Translations under genes and position numbers: made by a program
Notes under the pieces: generated by a model
Databases searched by the model: none
Told to the model about the DNA's origin: nothing
The model's input: only the letters and a program-made list of their open reading frames with translations
Assembly (NCBI GenBank): GCA_900541505.1
Contig: UQKK01000003.1
Span: forward strand, 108,160-172,159
Direction: 5' to 3'
DNA: 64,000 bases
Source of the DNA: an uncultured Ruminococcus sp.
GTDB taxonomy: Bacteria > Bacillota > Clostridia > Lachnospirales > Lachnospiraceae
Part shown: positions 7,920-16,964 of the stretch, piece after piece
Position numbering within the stretch: position 1 is the first letter of the stretch
Layout: each line of letters begins with the position of its first letter

Positions 7920-8522
7920 ATGATTTCATATATCAGAGGGGAACTGGCGGCAGTGGAACAGGAGAAGGCAATCGTGGATGTGGGCGGCGTAGGCTACGGC
8001 ATCTACATGCCGGAGCGGTCTTTAGGACTTTTGCCCGCCACAGGAAATGAGATAAAACTGCATACCTATTTGAATGTCCGGGAGGATGCCATGCAGCTCT
8101 TCGGATTTCTGACAAAGGATGAACTTGAGATTTTCAGGCTGCTCATCGGTGTGAGCGGAATCGGACCGAAGGGGGGACTTAACATTCTTTCCAGTCTTTC
8201 CGGGGATGATTTGCGCTTTGCGGTGCTCTCCGGAGATGTAAAGGCGATTTCCAAAGCGCCCGGTATCGGGAAGAAGACGGCGGAGAAGCTTATCATTGAA
8301 TTGAAAGATAAGCTGAATATCGAGGATATGCTGCATCCGGAAACGAGAGCGGAAGCAGTGGAAGTATCGGAGACAGCAGGGGAGATACAGAACGAGGCGG
8401 TGCAGGCTCTGGTGGCGCTGGGCTATGGCAGTACGGAGAGTATGCGGGCAGTGAGAAAAGCAGGCGCAGATTTCCATACAGTAGAAGAACTTTTGAAGGC
8501 AGCGCTGAAGAATTTATTCTAA
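7920..8522 (+). CDS. ruvA: Holliday junction branch migration protein RuvA
   Basis: A 200-residue RuvA of normal length. It has the N-terminal OB domain (MISYIRGELAAVEQ...), the helix-hairpin-helix motifs (ISGIGPKGGLNILS-like VSGIGPKGGLNIL and APGIGKKTAEKLI) and the C-terminal three-helix domain (NEAVQALVALGYG) that contacts RuvB. It binds four-way junctions as a tetramer and loads RuvB helicase. AAAGGAG lies before ATG 7920. The next gene is ruvB, 27 bp downstream. The 120-bp upstream gap is GC-rich and shows no clear promoter. Confidence 0.97.
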   Translation: MISYIRGELAAVEQEKAIVDVGGVGYGIYMPERSLGLLPATGNEIKLHTYLNVREDAMQLFGFLTKDELEIFRLLIGVSGIGPKGGLNILSSLSGDDLRFAVLSGDVKAISKAPGIGKKTAEKLIIELKDKLNIEDMLHPETRAEAVEVSETAGEIQNEAVQALVALGYGSTESMRAVRKAGADFHTVEELLKAALKNLF

Positions 8523-8549
8523 AATTAGTGAAGAACAGGTTGAGATTAT

Positions 8550-9548
8550 ATGGGAAAGCGAATCATCACAACAGAAAATCTGGAAGAAGATATTAAGATA
8601 GAGAGCAGTCTGCGCCCGCAGCATCTGAAGGAATACATCGGACAGGAGAAGGCGAAGGAGACGCTGGAGATTTACATAAAGGCGGCGAAGGAGCGAGGCG
8701 AGGCGCTGGACCATGTGCTGTTCTACGGACCGCCCGGATTGGGAAAAACTACCCTGGCGGGCATCATCGCCAACGAGATGGGTGTCAATTTGAAAGTGAC
8801 TTCCGGTCCGGCAATTGAGAAACCCGGCGAGATGGCGGCAATTCTTAATAATCTGCAGGAGAGGGATGTCCTCTTTGTGGATGAGATACACCGGCTGAAC
8901 CGGCAGGTGGAGGAGGTTCTCTATCCGGCTATGGAAGACTATGCCATTGACATTATGATTGGAAAAGGAGCAACCGCCCGTTCTATCCGCCTGGAGCTGC
9001 CGAAATTTACACTGGTGGGAGCCACCACCAGGGCGGGGATGCTCACAGCACCTCTGCGCGACCGTTTCGGCGTTGTGAACCGGCTGGAATTTTACACGGA
9101 GGAAGAACTGGCAATCATCATCATCCGCTCCGCACAAGTGCTGGATGTGGAGATTGAGAGGGAAGGCGCGCTGGAGCTCGCCAGACGTTCCAGGGGGACG
9201 CCCCGTCTTGCCAACCGGCTCTTAAAGCGGGTGCGGGATTTCGCCCAGGTAAAATATGACGGCGTCATCACCAAGCAGGTGACGAATCTGGCGTTAGACC
9301 TTCTGGATGTGGACAAGTACGGACTGGATTCCATTGACCGCAACATCCTTCAGACAATGATTGAGAAGTTTCAGGGGGGACCGGTGGGGCTTGATACTCT
9401 TGCGGCAGCGATTTCTGAGGATGCGGGCACGCTGGAGGATGTGTATGAGCCGTATCTTCTGAAAAACGGATTTATCCAGAGGACGCCCAGAGGACGGATT
9501 GTGACAGAACTTGCCTATGCGCATCTGGGGCTTCCTTTTTCCGGGTAA
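8550..9548 (+). CDS. ruvB: Holliday junction helicase RuvB
   Basis: A 332-residue AAA+ motor that drives branch migration with RuvA. Visible motifs are Walker A GPPGLGKTTLA, Walker B LFVDEIHRLN, sensor 1 GATTRAG, the arginine-finger region APLRDRFG, and the C-terminal winged helix (FIQRTPRGRIVT). RPQHLKEYIGQEK near the N-terminus is typical. The start is ATG 8550. The length matches the family. No LexA box is seen upstream of ruvAB. Confidence 0.97.
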   Translation: MGKRIITTENLEEDIKIESSLRPQHLKEYIGQEKAKETLEIYIKAAKERGEALDHVLFYGPPGLGKTTLAGIIANEMGVNLKVTSGPAIEKPGEMAAILNNLQERDVLFVDEIHRLNRQVEEVLYPAMEDYAIDIMIGKGATARSIRLELPKFTLVGATTRAGMLTAPLRDRFGVVNRLEFYTEEELAIIIIRSAQVLDVEIEREGALELARRSRGTPRLANRLLKRVRDFAQVKYDGVITKQVTNLALDLLDVDKYGLDSIDRNILQTMIEKFQGGPVGLDTLAAAISEDAGTLEDVYEPYLLKNGFIQRTPRGRIVTELAYAHLGLPFSG

Positions 9549-9588
9549 ATAGTTTATAATAACAGATATGAAACGCAAGGAGGAAGCT

Positions 9589-9999
9589 ATGAGTTCAGCA
9601 AAACATTTTACAGAAGTTTTAATCGGAGGGAAGGTATACACCCTGAGCGGTTTTGAAGGTGAGGAGTATCTCCAGAAAGTCTCTTCCTATCTGAACCATA
9701 AGATTACAGAATGTGCGAACAGCGAAGGGTACCGCAAGCAAAGCGCGGACACCCGCAATGTGCTCCTTGCCCTGAATATCGCGGATGATTATTTTAAGGC
9801 GAAGAAGCAGGGAGATTCCCTGGAAAGTGATATTGAGTTAAAGGATAAAGAGATGTATGATCTGAAGCATGAACTGATTTCCGCGCAGATTAAGCTGGAG
9901 AACGCGGAGAAAGAACTTGCCAAGATGAAAGAGGATAATAACGACCTCCAAATGCAGATCGTAAAATTAGAGACAGAGATGAAAAACAGGAGAAGATAA
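9589..9999 (+). CDS. zapA: Cell division protein ZapA
   Basis: A 136-residue ZapA-family protein that bundles FtsZ and stabilises the Z ring. The preferred start is ATG 9589 (MSSAKHFTEVLIGGK) with AAGGAGG seven bases upstream, not the in-frame ATG at 9568. The N-terminal globular domain has the family pattern VLIGGKVYTLSG and LNIADDYFKAK. The C-terminal half (about 75-136) is a heptad-rich coiled coil. A stem-loop terminator follows at 10044. Confidence 0.88.
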   Translation: MSSAKHFTEVLIGGKVYTLSGFEGEEYLQKVSSYLNHKITECANSEGYRKQSADTRNVLLALNIADDYFKAKKQGDSLESDIELKDKEMYDLKHELISAQIKLENAEKELAKMKEDNNDLQMQIVKLETEMKNRRR

Positions 10000-10043
10000 A
10001 CGAATCTGCCATGAAAGTCGGAAAAGCTCTATGTACAGCAAAA

Positions 10044-10082
10044 ATGGGGTGTTTGGCTTTTGCCGGACATCCCATCTCTTTT
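10044..10082 (+). terminator. Rho-independent terminator after zapA
   Basis: A 14-bp stem with several G-U pairs (ATGGGGTGTTTGGC with GCCGGACATCCCAT), a four-T loop and a CTCTTTT tail. It ends the ruvA-ruvB-zapA transcript. Confidence 0.65.
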
Positions 10083-10158
10083 AAGGCTTAAAATGAGGCT
10101 GCCGCAATCCCACTGGCTTTAGACAATGGGTAGTTCACATGATTCGGAAGGAGAGAGC

Positions 10159-12699
10159 ATGTCCATCATTCGGGAAAAGATAGAGATTTTATCGCCGGCA
10201 GGGTCCTTTGAGAGCTTCCGCGCGGCCATCACAGCGGGAGCGGATGCCATCTACGCCGGCGGGCAGAGGTTTGGAGCGCGCGCTTTTGCAGAAAATTTTT
10301 CGCCCCAGGAGCTTCTGGAGGCAATCGATTACGCGCACCTGCATGGAAAACGGTTTTACCTGACAGTCAACACCCTGTTAAAGGATGAAGAGATGGAAGA
10401 ATTGTATGACTATCTGGCTCCTTTGTACAGACAGGGACTGGATGCGGTAATCGTGCAGGATATCGGCGTGCTTTCTTTTGTTCGGGAGCATTTCCCGGAT
10501 ATGGAAGTGCATGCCAGCACGCAGATGACCATCACCGGGGCGGACGGCGCCCGGTTTTTGAAAGAACTGGGTGTGAAGAGAGTGGTTCCCGCAAGAGAAC
10601 TATCCCTTCCGGAAATCGCGCAGATACGTGAAAAGACAGGGCTGGACGTGGAGTGTTTTGTGCACGGAGCTCTGTGTTACTGTTATTCCGGGCAATGCCT
10701 GTTAAGCAGTTTTATCGGCGGACGAAGCGGCAATCGGGGACAGTGCGCCCAGCCCTGCAGACTGCCCTACACAGCGGGCAGGGAAAAAGGCTATCTTCTA
10801 AGCCTCAAGGATATCTGCACGCTGGAGATGATTCCGAAGATGGCGCAGGCAGGCATCAATTCCTTTAAAATCGAGGGCAGGATGAAGAAACCGGAATATG
10901 TGGCGCTGGTGACAGCCATGTACCGCAAATATCTGGATTTGTACCTGGAAAAGGGTACGGAAGGATTCCGTGTGGAACCAAAAGATTTGGAGTGCCTGAA
11001 AGATATTTACAACCGTGGCGGTTTCCACACCGGATACTATGAGAAGCACAATGGCAGGGACATGCTGTCTCTTGGCAGACCGAACCACGCGGGAGTGCCC
11101 GCGGTCAGGGTTCTGGCTCAAAAAGGCAGGGAAGTGACGGGAACGGCGTTGACAGAGATTCACAAAGGCGATATTCTGGAACTGTCCTGTAAGAATAAAA
11201 AAAACACAGATAATTATACTTTTGGAAAAGGGGCGGAAAAAGGAAAGACGGTCACATTCCTGGCTCCAAAGAATTATTTTTATAAAAAAGGAACCCTTTT
11301 AAACCGGGTCCGCAGCCAGCATTTGCTCGATGAGACAGACCGGGCATATGTTTCTGCGAAAAAGACCGAGGAGATAGAAGGTACTTTCACGCTTCACGCC
11401 GGGAGTCCCGCTGCTCTGGAAGTGTGTTATAACGGAGTGCGCGTGCGGGTACAGACGGAACTTTCAGCAGAAGAAGCGCAAAAGAAGCCTCTGGGGAAGA
11501 AAGAGACAGAGGAACAGCTTCGCAAGACCGGGAACACAGAGTTTTTCTTCGGACGTCTGGAGATGGACATGGAAGAATCTTTATTCCTCCCCATGCAGGA
11601 GATAAAGAAACTGCGCAGAGCCGCGCTGGAGGAGTTAAAAGAGGCTGTATGCCGGGCATACAGAAGGCGGGAGAATACGGCAGAGAGGAAACAGTCAAAC
11701 CAGGCGCAGAATGAACTGCAAGCGGATGGACAGTCCCAGGTGCGGGATATATTTGCAAGTGGTGAACAGTCCCAGATGCGGGATGTATTTGCAGACGGTG
11801 AACAGCTCTATGCGGAGAAAATGCCGTCGGTGTCTGTCCTTGCGGAGACGAGAGAACAGCTTTTTGCGGTGGAGGAATTTATAGAGTTGACAGCGGATAC
11901 GGGAGAGAAAGTGCCATTTTTATCCCGCGTCTATGTGGACTGCCAGTTGGATGGAGAAATCCTTCCCAGACAGGATATCCGGGATTTGTGCCGCAGGCTT
12001 AAGGAGCGGGGAATAGAAGTGTACTGTGCGCTGCCTGCCATTTTCCGCAGTGAGGGGGCAGAACTTCTTAAGAGGGAATACACATCTTTTGAGGCGTTCT
12101 CTTTTGACGGGGTACTTGTGCGAAATTACGAGGAAATCCGGTTTTTAAGAGACCAAAAATTTGACAGACCGGTGATTTTGGACCATAATCTGTATGTGTG
12201 CAACCAGAAGGGAAAGCAGTTCTGGAAATCACAGGGAGTTGAGACATTTACCGCGCCTGTGGAGCTTAACAGGCGGGAACTTGACAGGTTGGGCCTGGAA
12301 CATGCGGAACTGGTCGTATATGGACATCTGCCGGTGATGGTGAGCGCTCAGTGTATCGCGAAAACCGTGGAGGGCTGCAGAAAGGATTCCCGCGTGCGTA
12401 TGCTTAAGGACCGTCTGGGAAATCAGTTGCCGGTGAGAAATTACTGTGGACTGTGTTATAATACCATATATAATACGTCTGCGCTCTGTCTTGCGGATTT
12501 GACAGAGGATATCAGAGAACTGTCCCCGGCGGCAGTGCGTCTTTGGTTCACTGTGGAGAGCAGAGATACGTGCCTTGAAGTGCTGAAGTTCGTGCAGAAG
12601 GAATGGGAAGAAAATACAGGAGCGGACAGGGAAGAGAAGGTTTTGGCTTTCCGGGAAGCAGGGTATACAAGAGGGCATTTTAAGAGAGGAATAACATAG
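10159..12699 (+). CDS. U32 family peptidase / RNA hydroxylation-type protein
   Basis: An 846-residue U32 protein. Start ATG 10159 (MSIIREKIEILSPAGS) has GGAAGGAGAG upstream; ATG 10126 lacks a site. The N-terminal U32 domain (about 1-310) shows LSPAGSFESFRAAITAGADA and the signature region ECFVHGALCYCYSGQC with clustered Cys that fit an Fe-S cluster. The long C-terminal region resembles the DUF3656 extension of the RlhA branch. Characterised U32 proteins with these Cys (RlhA, TrhP) hydroxylate 23S rRNA or tRNA using prephenate, so an RNA-modification role is more likely than proteolysis. A duplicated 12-residue unit occurs in the middle (see repeat at 11731). Confidence 0.88.
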   Translation: MSIIREKIEILSPAGSFESFRAAITAGADAIYAGGQRFGARAFAENFSPQELLEAIDYAHLHGKRFYLTVNTLLKDEEMEELYDYLAPLYRQGLDAVIVQDIGVLSFVREHFPDMEVHASTQMTITGADGARFLKELGVKRVVPARELSLPEIAQIREKTGLDVECFVHGALCYCYSGQCLLSSFIGGRSGNRGQCAQPCRLPYTAGREKGYLLSLKDICTLEMIPKMAQAGINSFKIEGRMKKPEYVALVTAMYRKYLDLYLEKGTEGFRVEPKDLECLKDIYNRGGFHTGYYEKHNGRDMLSLGRPNHAGVPAVRVLAQKGREVTGTALTEIHKGDILELSCKNKKNTDNYTFGKGAEKGKTVTFLAPKNYFYKKGTLLNRVRSQHLLDETDRAYVSAKKTEEIEGTFTLHAGSPAALEVCYNGVRVRVQTELSAEEAQKKPLGKKETEEQLRKTGNTEFFFGRLEMDMEESLFLPMQEIKKLRRAALEELKEAVCRAYRRRENTAERKQSNQAQNELQADGQSQVRDIFASGEQSQMRDVFADGEQLYAEKMPSVSVLAETREQLFAVEEFIELTADTGEKVPFLSRVYVDCQLDGEILPRQDIRDLCRRLKERGIEVYCALPAIFRSEGAELLKREYTSFEAFSFDGVLVRNYEEIRFLRDQKFDRPVILDHNLYVCNQKGKQFWKSQGVETFTAPVELNRRELDRLGLEHAELVVYGHLPVMVSAQCIAKTVEGCRKDSRVRMLKDRLGNQLPVRNYCGLCYNTIYNTSALCLADLTEDIRELSPAAVRLWFTVESRDTCLEVLKFVQKEWEENTGADREEKVLAFREAGYTRGHFKRGIT
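11731..11802 (+). repeat. Two 36-bp tandem repeats inside the U32 gene
   Basis: The units at 11731-11766 and 11767-11802 differ at only a few bases and encode QSQVRDIFASGE and QSQMRDVFADGE. A weaker partial unit lies on either side (QNELQADG and QLYAEK). They fall in a variable linker between the U32 core and the C-terminal region and keep the frame. Confidence 0.9.
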
Positions 12700-12713
12700 G
12701 AGCAGGTGGAATC

Positions 12714-14171
12714 GTGGTCAATATCATTGTAGAATTATCAAAATATATCATCATTCTTTTGATGGCGGCGTATACGTTTTCCTGTTTTTCTATCTTCGCG
12801 CAGAATTACGAGGACGATGAAAAACGGGTGCTCATCCGGCAGAATGTGCTGATGTTCACGCTGCAGCTTATGGCTTATCTGGTCATGTATGTAAAGACGG
12901 AAGACATGAAAATCCTCTTTATTTACGGTGTGCAGGCAGTCATCTTTCTGGCGGTCATCGTGCTGTACAATGTCATTTATCCGAATGTCTCCAGGCTTGT
13001 TGTCAATAATATGTGTATGCTGATGAATGCGGGGATGATTATGATTACCCGTCTGTCCTATGACAATGAGGTGCCTTACGACAACGCCATGAAGCAGATG
13101 GTTTTTATTGCGCTGGGAGTGACATTCGGGCTGATTGTGCCGATACTCATAAAGAAATTGAAATTCCTTGCGGACTGGACCTACATCTATGCGGGAGTGG
13201 GAATCGCGGCGCTTCTTTTGGTGGCGGTGTTCGCGGTGAGTTCCGGCGGAGCGAAGCTGGGATTTACGGTGTTCGGTTTCGGAATCCAGCCATCGGAGTT
13301 TGTAAAAATTCTGTTCGTTTTTTACGTGGCGGCAAGCTTGAAGAAATCTACAGATTTTAAAAATGTCGTCATCACCACAGCGGTGGCTGCGGCTCATGTG
13401 CTGATTCTCGTGCTCTCCACGGATTTGGGGGCAGCGTTGATTTTGTTTATCGTTTATCTGGTGATGCTCTATGTGGCGACCAGAAAGCCTTTATACGCGG
13501 CGGCAGGTATTGCGGCGGGCAGTGTGGCGGCAGTAATCGGGTATCATCTGTTCGCCCATATCAAGGTGCGTGTCTCTGTGTGGAAGGACCCTTTTGCCTC
13601 CTACAGTGAAGGGGGATATCAGGTGGCACAGTCCCTATTTGCCATCGGCACGGGAAGCTGGTTTGGAATGGGGCTCTTCCAGGGGCTGCCGGACAGTATC
13701 CCGGTGGCGGAGACGGACTTTATTTTTTCCGCTATTGCGGAAGAACTGGGGCTCATCTTTGCCCTCTGTCTGATTTTAATCTGTGTCAGCTGCTATGTGA
13801 TGTTTCTGAATATTGCGATGGAGATTCGTGACCAGTTTTATAAGCTGCTGGCGCTGGGACTGGGAACCTGTTATATCTTCCAGGTATTTTTAACGATTGG
13901 AGGCGTAACGAAGTTTATCCCCTCTACGGGCGTGACCCTGCCTCTTGTGAGCTACGGGGGAAGTTCCATGTTGAGTACCATGATTATGTTTGGAATCATA
14001 CAAGGGCTGTATATCTTAAGGGAAGATGAGGAAGAAAAACTGGAGCGCAGACGTGAGAGAGAGCTAAGAAGAGAGAGAGAGTTGAGAAATGAAGCGAGAA
14101 CAACGACCAGGAAAAAGACAACAAAACAAAAGCCGCGTTTCGAAGAAGTCCCGAAACAAAGAGTTCGCTAG
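12714..14171 (+). CDS. FtsW/RodA/SpoVE family peptidoglycan polymerase
   Basis: A 485-residue SEDS glycosyltransferase that polymerises lipid II. Start GTG 12714 follows AGCAGGTGG. Ten hydrophobic segments are apparent. SEDS motifs include FGFGIQPSEFVKI, a LSTDLGAALILF segment with the conserved Asp, VAETDFIFSAIAEELG and the C-terminal TGVTLPLVSYGGSS. The tail after the last helix is a charged Glu/Arg stretch (EEEKLERRRERELRRERE). The gene overlaps the following class B PBP by 83 bp, so the two should work as a SEDS-bPBP pair. Which process (division, elongation or sporulation) cannot be decided from sequence. Confidence 0.93.
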   Translation: MVNIIVELSKYIIILLMAAYTFSCFSIFAQNYEDDEKRVLIRQNVLMFTLQLMAYLVMYVKTEDMKILFIYGVQAVIFLAVIVLYNVIYPNVSRLVVNNMCMLMNAGMIMITRLSYDNEVPYDNAMKQMVFIALGVTFGLIVPILIKKLKFLADWTYIYAGVGIAALLLVAVFAVSSGGAKLGFTVFGFGIQPSEFVKILFVFYVAASLKKSTDFKNVVITTAVAAAHVLILVLSTDLGAALILFIVYLVMLYVATRKPLYAAAGIAAGSVAAVIGYHLFAHIKVRVSVWKDPFASYSEGGYQVAQSLFAIGTGSWFGMGLFQGLPDSIPVAETDFIFSAIAEELGLIFALCLILICVSCYVMFLNIAMEIRDQFYKLLALGLGTCYIFQVFLTIGGVTKFIPSTGVTLPLVSYGGSSMLSTMIMFGIIQGLYILREDEEEKLERRRERELRRERELRNEARTTTRKKTTKQKPRFEEVPKQRVR

Positions 14172-15558
14172 AGTTACTTACTTTTTCGTGATTCTCTTCC
14201 TGGGGCTCATGGCGTATATCATCTACTTTAATATTGTGGAGGCGAAGACCATTGTCAACAGTCCTTACAATGAGAGACAGGATGCGTTCGCGGACCGGAT
14301 TGTTCGGGGAACTATAACGGACAGAAACGGAAATGTCCTTGCCGAGACCGAGGTGGCGGAGGATGGCACAGAGGTCCGCAGCTACCCTTACGGCGCTGCT
14401 TTTTCCCATGTGGTGGGATACAGCAGCCAGACGGCTGGCAAATCCGGGTTGGAATCGGTGGAAAATTTTGAACTTCTGACCTCCAACGCGTTTTTTACAG
14501 AGAAGCTGACAAATGCATTTCAGGGAGATAAAGACGTGGGAGATACGGTTGTGACGACGCTGGATGCGGACTTGCAGCAGGCGGCATATGACGCTCTGGG
14601 AAGCAACAAAGGCGCAGTGGTGGTGATGGAGGCAGATACCGGGAAAATCCTTTCCATGGTCTCAAGCCCCTCCTATGACCCAAATACAGTGGAGAGCGAC
14701 TGGGAATACCTCAATTCCGAGGAAAACGGCAGTCCGCTTTTAAACCGTGCCACACAGGGGTCCTACGCGCCGGGCTCCACCTTTAAGATTGTGACAACGC
14801 TGGAATATATGAGGGAAGACAGCGATTATGCCAATTACGGCTATGACTGTACAGGGTCCATCACAGATTCCGGAACGACCATCCCCTGTTTTGACAATAC
14901 GGTGCACGGATGGGAGGATTTGCGCAGTTCCTTTGCCAATTCCTGCAATTCCTCCTTTGCCAATATCGGGCTTTCTCTGGATAAGACATCCTACAGAAAG
15001 ACGGCGGAGGACCTTTTGTTCAACAAATCGCTTCCGTCGGTGCTGGATTATACGAAGAGTTCCTTTGTGGTGAACGAGGAGACCGGCAGCGCGGAGATGA
15101 TGATGACGGCTATGGGACAGGGAAACACAACGGTGAGCCCTTACCACATGGCGCTTATTACCCAGGCAATCGCCAACGGCGGTACGCTGATGGAGCCTTA
15201 TCTGGTAGATAAGGTGACAAATTACACAGGGAGCGAGATTCGCAAAAATGTGCCGAAGAGCTATAAACGGCTGATGACATCTGACGAGGCAGCGCAGTTA
15301 AAAGAATACATGCAGGCTGTTGTCAGTGAAGGAACCGGCTACATGCTCAATGGGGAATCCTACACGGTTGCCGGGAAGACGGGGACCGCGGAGTACAGTT
15401 TGACGGACGGAGAAAAGATGCACTCCTGGTTTGTAGGATTTACCAATGTGGATAATCCGGAGCTGGTTATCAGTGTCATCATCGAGGGCTATGACGGAAA
15501 TGACGGGGCAAAGGCAGTGCCTATCGCCAAACAGATTCTGGATGCCTACTATTATTAA
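14089..15558 (+). CDS. Class B penicillin-binding protein (transpeptidase)
   Basis: A 489-residue bPBP. A basic cytoplasmic N-terminus is followed by one membrane anchor (about 30-50). The transpeptidase domain has SxxK (S230-T-F-K233), SxN (S285-C-N287) and KTG (K430-T-G432). The pedestal region begins RGTITDRNGNVLAE, the usual PbpA-like start. It is shorter than E. coli PBP2/PBP3 and resembles the PbpA partners of SEDS proteins in Gram-positives. The start lies 83 bp inside the FtsW/RodA gene; later starts would cut the anchor, so the long overlap looks real. The product would crosslink strands made by its neighbour. Confidence 0.93.
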   Translation: MKREQRPGKRQQNKSRVSKKSRNKEFARVTYFFVILFLGLMAYIIYFNIVEAKTIVNSPYNERQDAFADRIVRGTITDRNGNVLAETEVAEDGTEVRSYPYGAAFSHVVGYSSQTAGKSGLESVENFELLTSNAFFTEKLTNAFQGDKDVGDTVVTTLDADLQQAAYDALGSNKGAVVVMEADTGKILSMVSSPSYDPNTVESDWEYLNSEENGSPLLNRATQGSYAPGSTFKIVTTLEYMREDSDYANYGYDCTGSITDSGTTIPCFDNTVHGWEDLRSSFANSCNSSFANIGLSLDKTSYRKTAEDLLFNKSLPSVLDYTKSSFVVNEETGSAEMMMTAMGQGNTTVSPYHMALITQAIANGGTLMEPYLVDKVTNYTGSEIRKNVPKSYKRLMTSDEAAQLKEYMQAVVSEGTGYMLNGESYTVAGKTGTAEYSLTDGEKMHSWFVGFTNVDNPELVISVIIEGYDGNDGAKAVPIAKQILDAYYY

Positions 15559-15596
15559 TGGCGGGTGAGAAAGCGGGACAGAAGGTGATGTAGAAC

Positions 15597-15941
15597 ATGC
15601 GCGTGAAATTTTACTGTGATTTATATATCAGTGAATCGTGGAAGAATAAAAAAGAAAAATTGGTGGAAAAATTACAGAAGAATAAATTGCAGCCCCTGGT
15701 CTATGTAATCGCGCTCGCCCAGGGGGAGCAGAACCAGTTGGAGATTTTTTCAAGTCTGCTCTTAAAGCAGCATGTTTTTGACGACAGCAGCCTCTTTGTG
15801 GTGGGAATCACATCAGGATATGAAGAAGCCCTTGATGTGATAGAGTCTATCTCTGAAGAGGTGTACAAAAAAACAGACGGACTGGATATCCGCCGCTTCA
15901 TTTTGAAGCGGCAGGAAGAATTTGAAAAGACAGAGGTATAA
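15597..15941 (+). CDS. Conserved hypothetical protein, 114 aa
   Basis: No family recognised with certainty. The 114-residue product is soluble with an alternating hydrophobic pattern (QPLVYVIALAQGEQNQLEIF, then DSSLFVVGITSGYEEALDVIESI) that suggests a small alpha/beta fold. GAAGGTGATG precedes ATG 15597. It ends six bases before the DUF2953 gene and probably shares its transcript. The ISESWKNKKEKLVEKLQKNK start and the length are typical of small conserved clostridial proteins. No catalytic motif is visible. Confidence 0.75.
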   Translation: MRVKFYCDLYISESWKNKKEKLVEKLQKNKLQPLVYVIALAQGEQNQLEIFSSLLLKQHVFDDSSLFVVGITSGYEEALDVIESISEEVYKKTDGLDIRRFILKRQEEFEKTEV

Positions 15942-15947
15942 AAGCGG

Positions 15948-16964
15948 ATGTTACATATCATTCTGTTTATATTAAAGATTATAGGATGTATCCTGCTGAT
16001 TCTGCTGGGGCTTGTCCTTCTGATGCTGCTCACAGTGCTGTTTGTCCCCTTTTGCTACCGAGTAAAGGCATCCTGTAAGGGAACAGCGGATACCCTCACA
16101 GTGGGAGCGGCGTTTTCCTGGCTGTTTCAGCTCATAAGGTGCCGTATCCTGTATGAGGACGGGAAGCTCAAATGGCGGATCCATATTGCATGGAAGAAGT
16201 TCCCGGCAGGGAAAAAGCAAAAGAAGAAAAAGCCCAAAAAAGAAAAAGCCAAAAAAGGAACCGCAGAGCCCACATCTCCTAAGGAAGAAGCAACGGATAA
16301 GTTAGAGGAATCCTCCTCTGTGGAAGAGGTAGAAAAGAAAGCGCCTGATGTGGCGGAGTCATTCGAAAGCGGAGAGGTACTTGATAAGGTGGAGCCCTCC
16401 GAAAGCGAAAAAGTCCCTGATAAGGCGGAACCACCTGGAAAGGGGAAGCCTTCTGTGGAGAAAAAGCTGCCCGAAAATAGGAAGGTATCTGATGATGAGG
16501 AATCTGATGAGGACTTCTTTCTTTATAAAATTTGGGAGAAGATGCGATATACATTCCGCAAAATCTGTGATACGATAAAAGCACTTACAGAGAAGAAAGA
16601 GGAAGTCTTAGCGTTTTTGTCATCAGATGTGCACAGGGCTGCTTTTCAAAAAGGGTTGAAGGAGTTGAAGAAGCTGTTTTCTTCGATGAGACCTAAGCGG
16701 CTTGAGGCGCAGGTGAAATTCGGGTTTGAAGACCCGGCGCTGACAGGCTATACTCTGGCGGGAATCAGCATCATCTATCCTTTTATCGGAGAACACGCCC
16801 AGGTGGAAGCGGATTTTGAAAACAAGGTTTTGGAAGGGCAGGTTTTCCTGGAGGGCAAGATAAGAGGCGTATATCTGGCGAGATTCGCGTGGAATATGCT
16901 CTGGAACAAAAATGTGCGCAAAACATTCTTTATTGTACGGGAAACTTGGTTTCCCATACAATAA
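15948..16964 (+). CDS. DUF2953 domain membrane protein (YtfI-like)
   Basis: A 338-residue protein with one long N-terminal hydrophobic stretch (about 3-36) and then a cytoplasmic or extracytoplasmic part. The C-terminal third (RPKRLEAQVKFGFEDPALTGYTLAGISII) matches DUF2953. Between them is a low-complexity Lys/Glu/Pro/Ser-rich linker of about 110 residues (roughly 85-190) with repeating PSES/PDKAEP-type phrases. It sits directly before a YtfJ/GerW gene, as ytfI does before ytfJ in Bacillus subtilis, so a sporulation-related role is plausible but not proven. Confidence 0.8.
   Translation: MLHIILFILKIIGCILLILLGLVLLMLLTVLFVPFCYRVKASCKGTADTLTVGAAFSWLFQLIRCRILYEDGKLKWRIHIAWKKFPAGKKQKKKKPKKEKAKKGTAEPTSPKEEATDKLEESSSVEEVEKKAPDVAESFESGEVLDKVEPSESEKVPDKAEPPGKGKPSVEKKLPENRKVSDDEESDEDFFLYKIWEKMRYTFRKICDTIKALTEKKEEVLAFLSSDVHRAAFQKGLKELKKLFSSMRPKRLEAQVKFGFEDPALTGYTLAGISIIYPFIGEHAQVEADFENKVLEGQVFLEGKIRGVYLARFAWNMLWNKNVRKTFFIVRETWFPIQ

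Noticed and set aside
10159..12699. U32 protein as a secreted collagenase-type protease
   Set aside because: No signal peptide; Cys pattern and known U32 biochemistry point to RNA hydroxylation.
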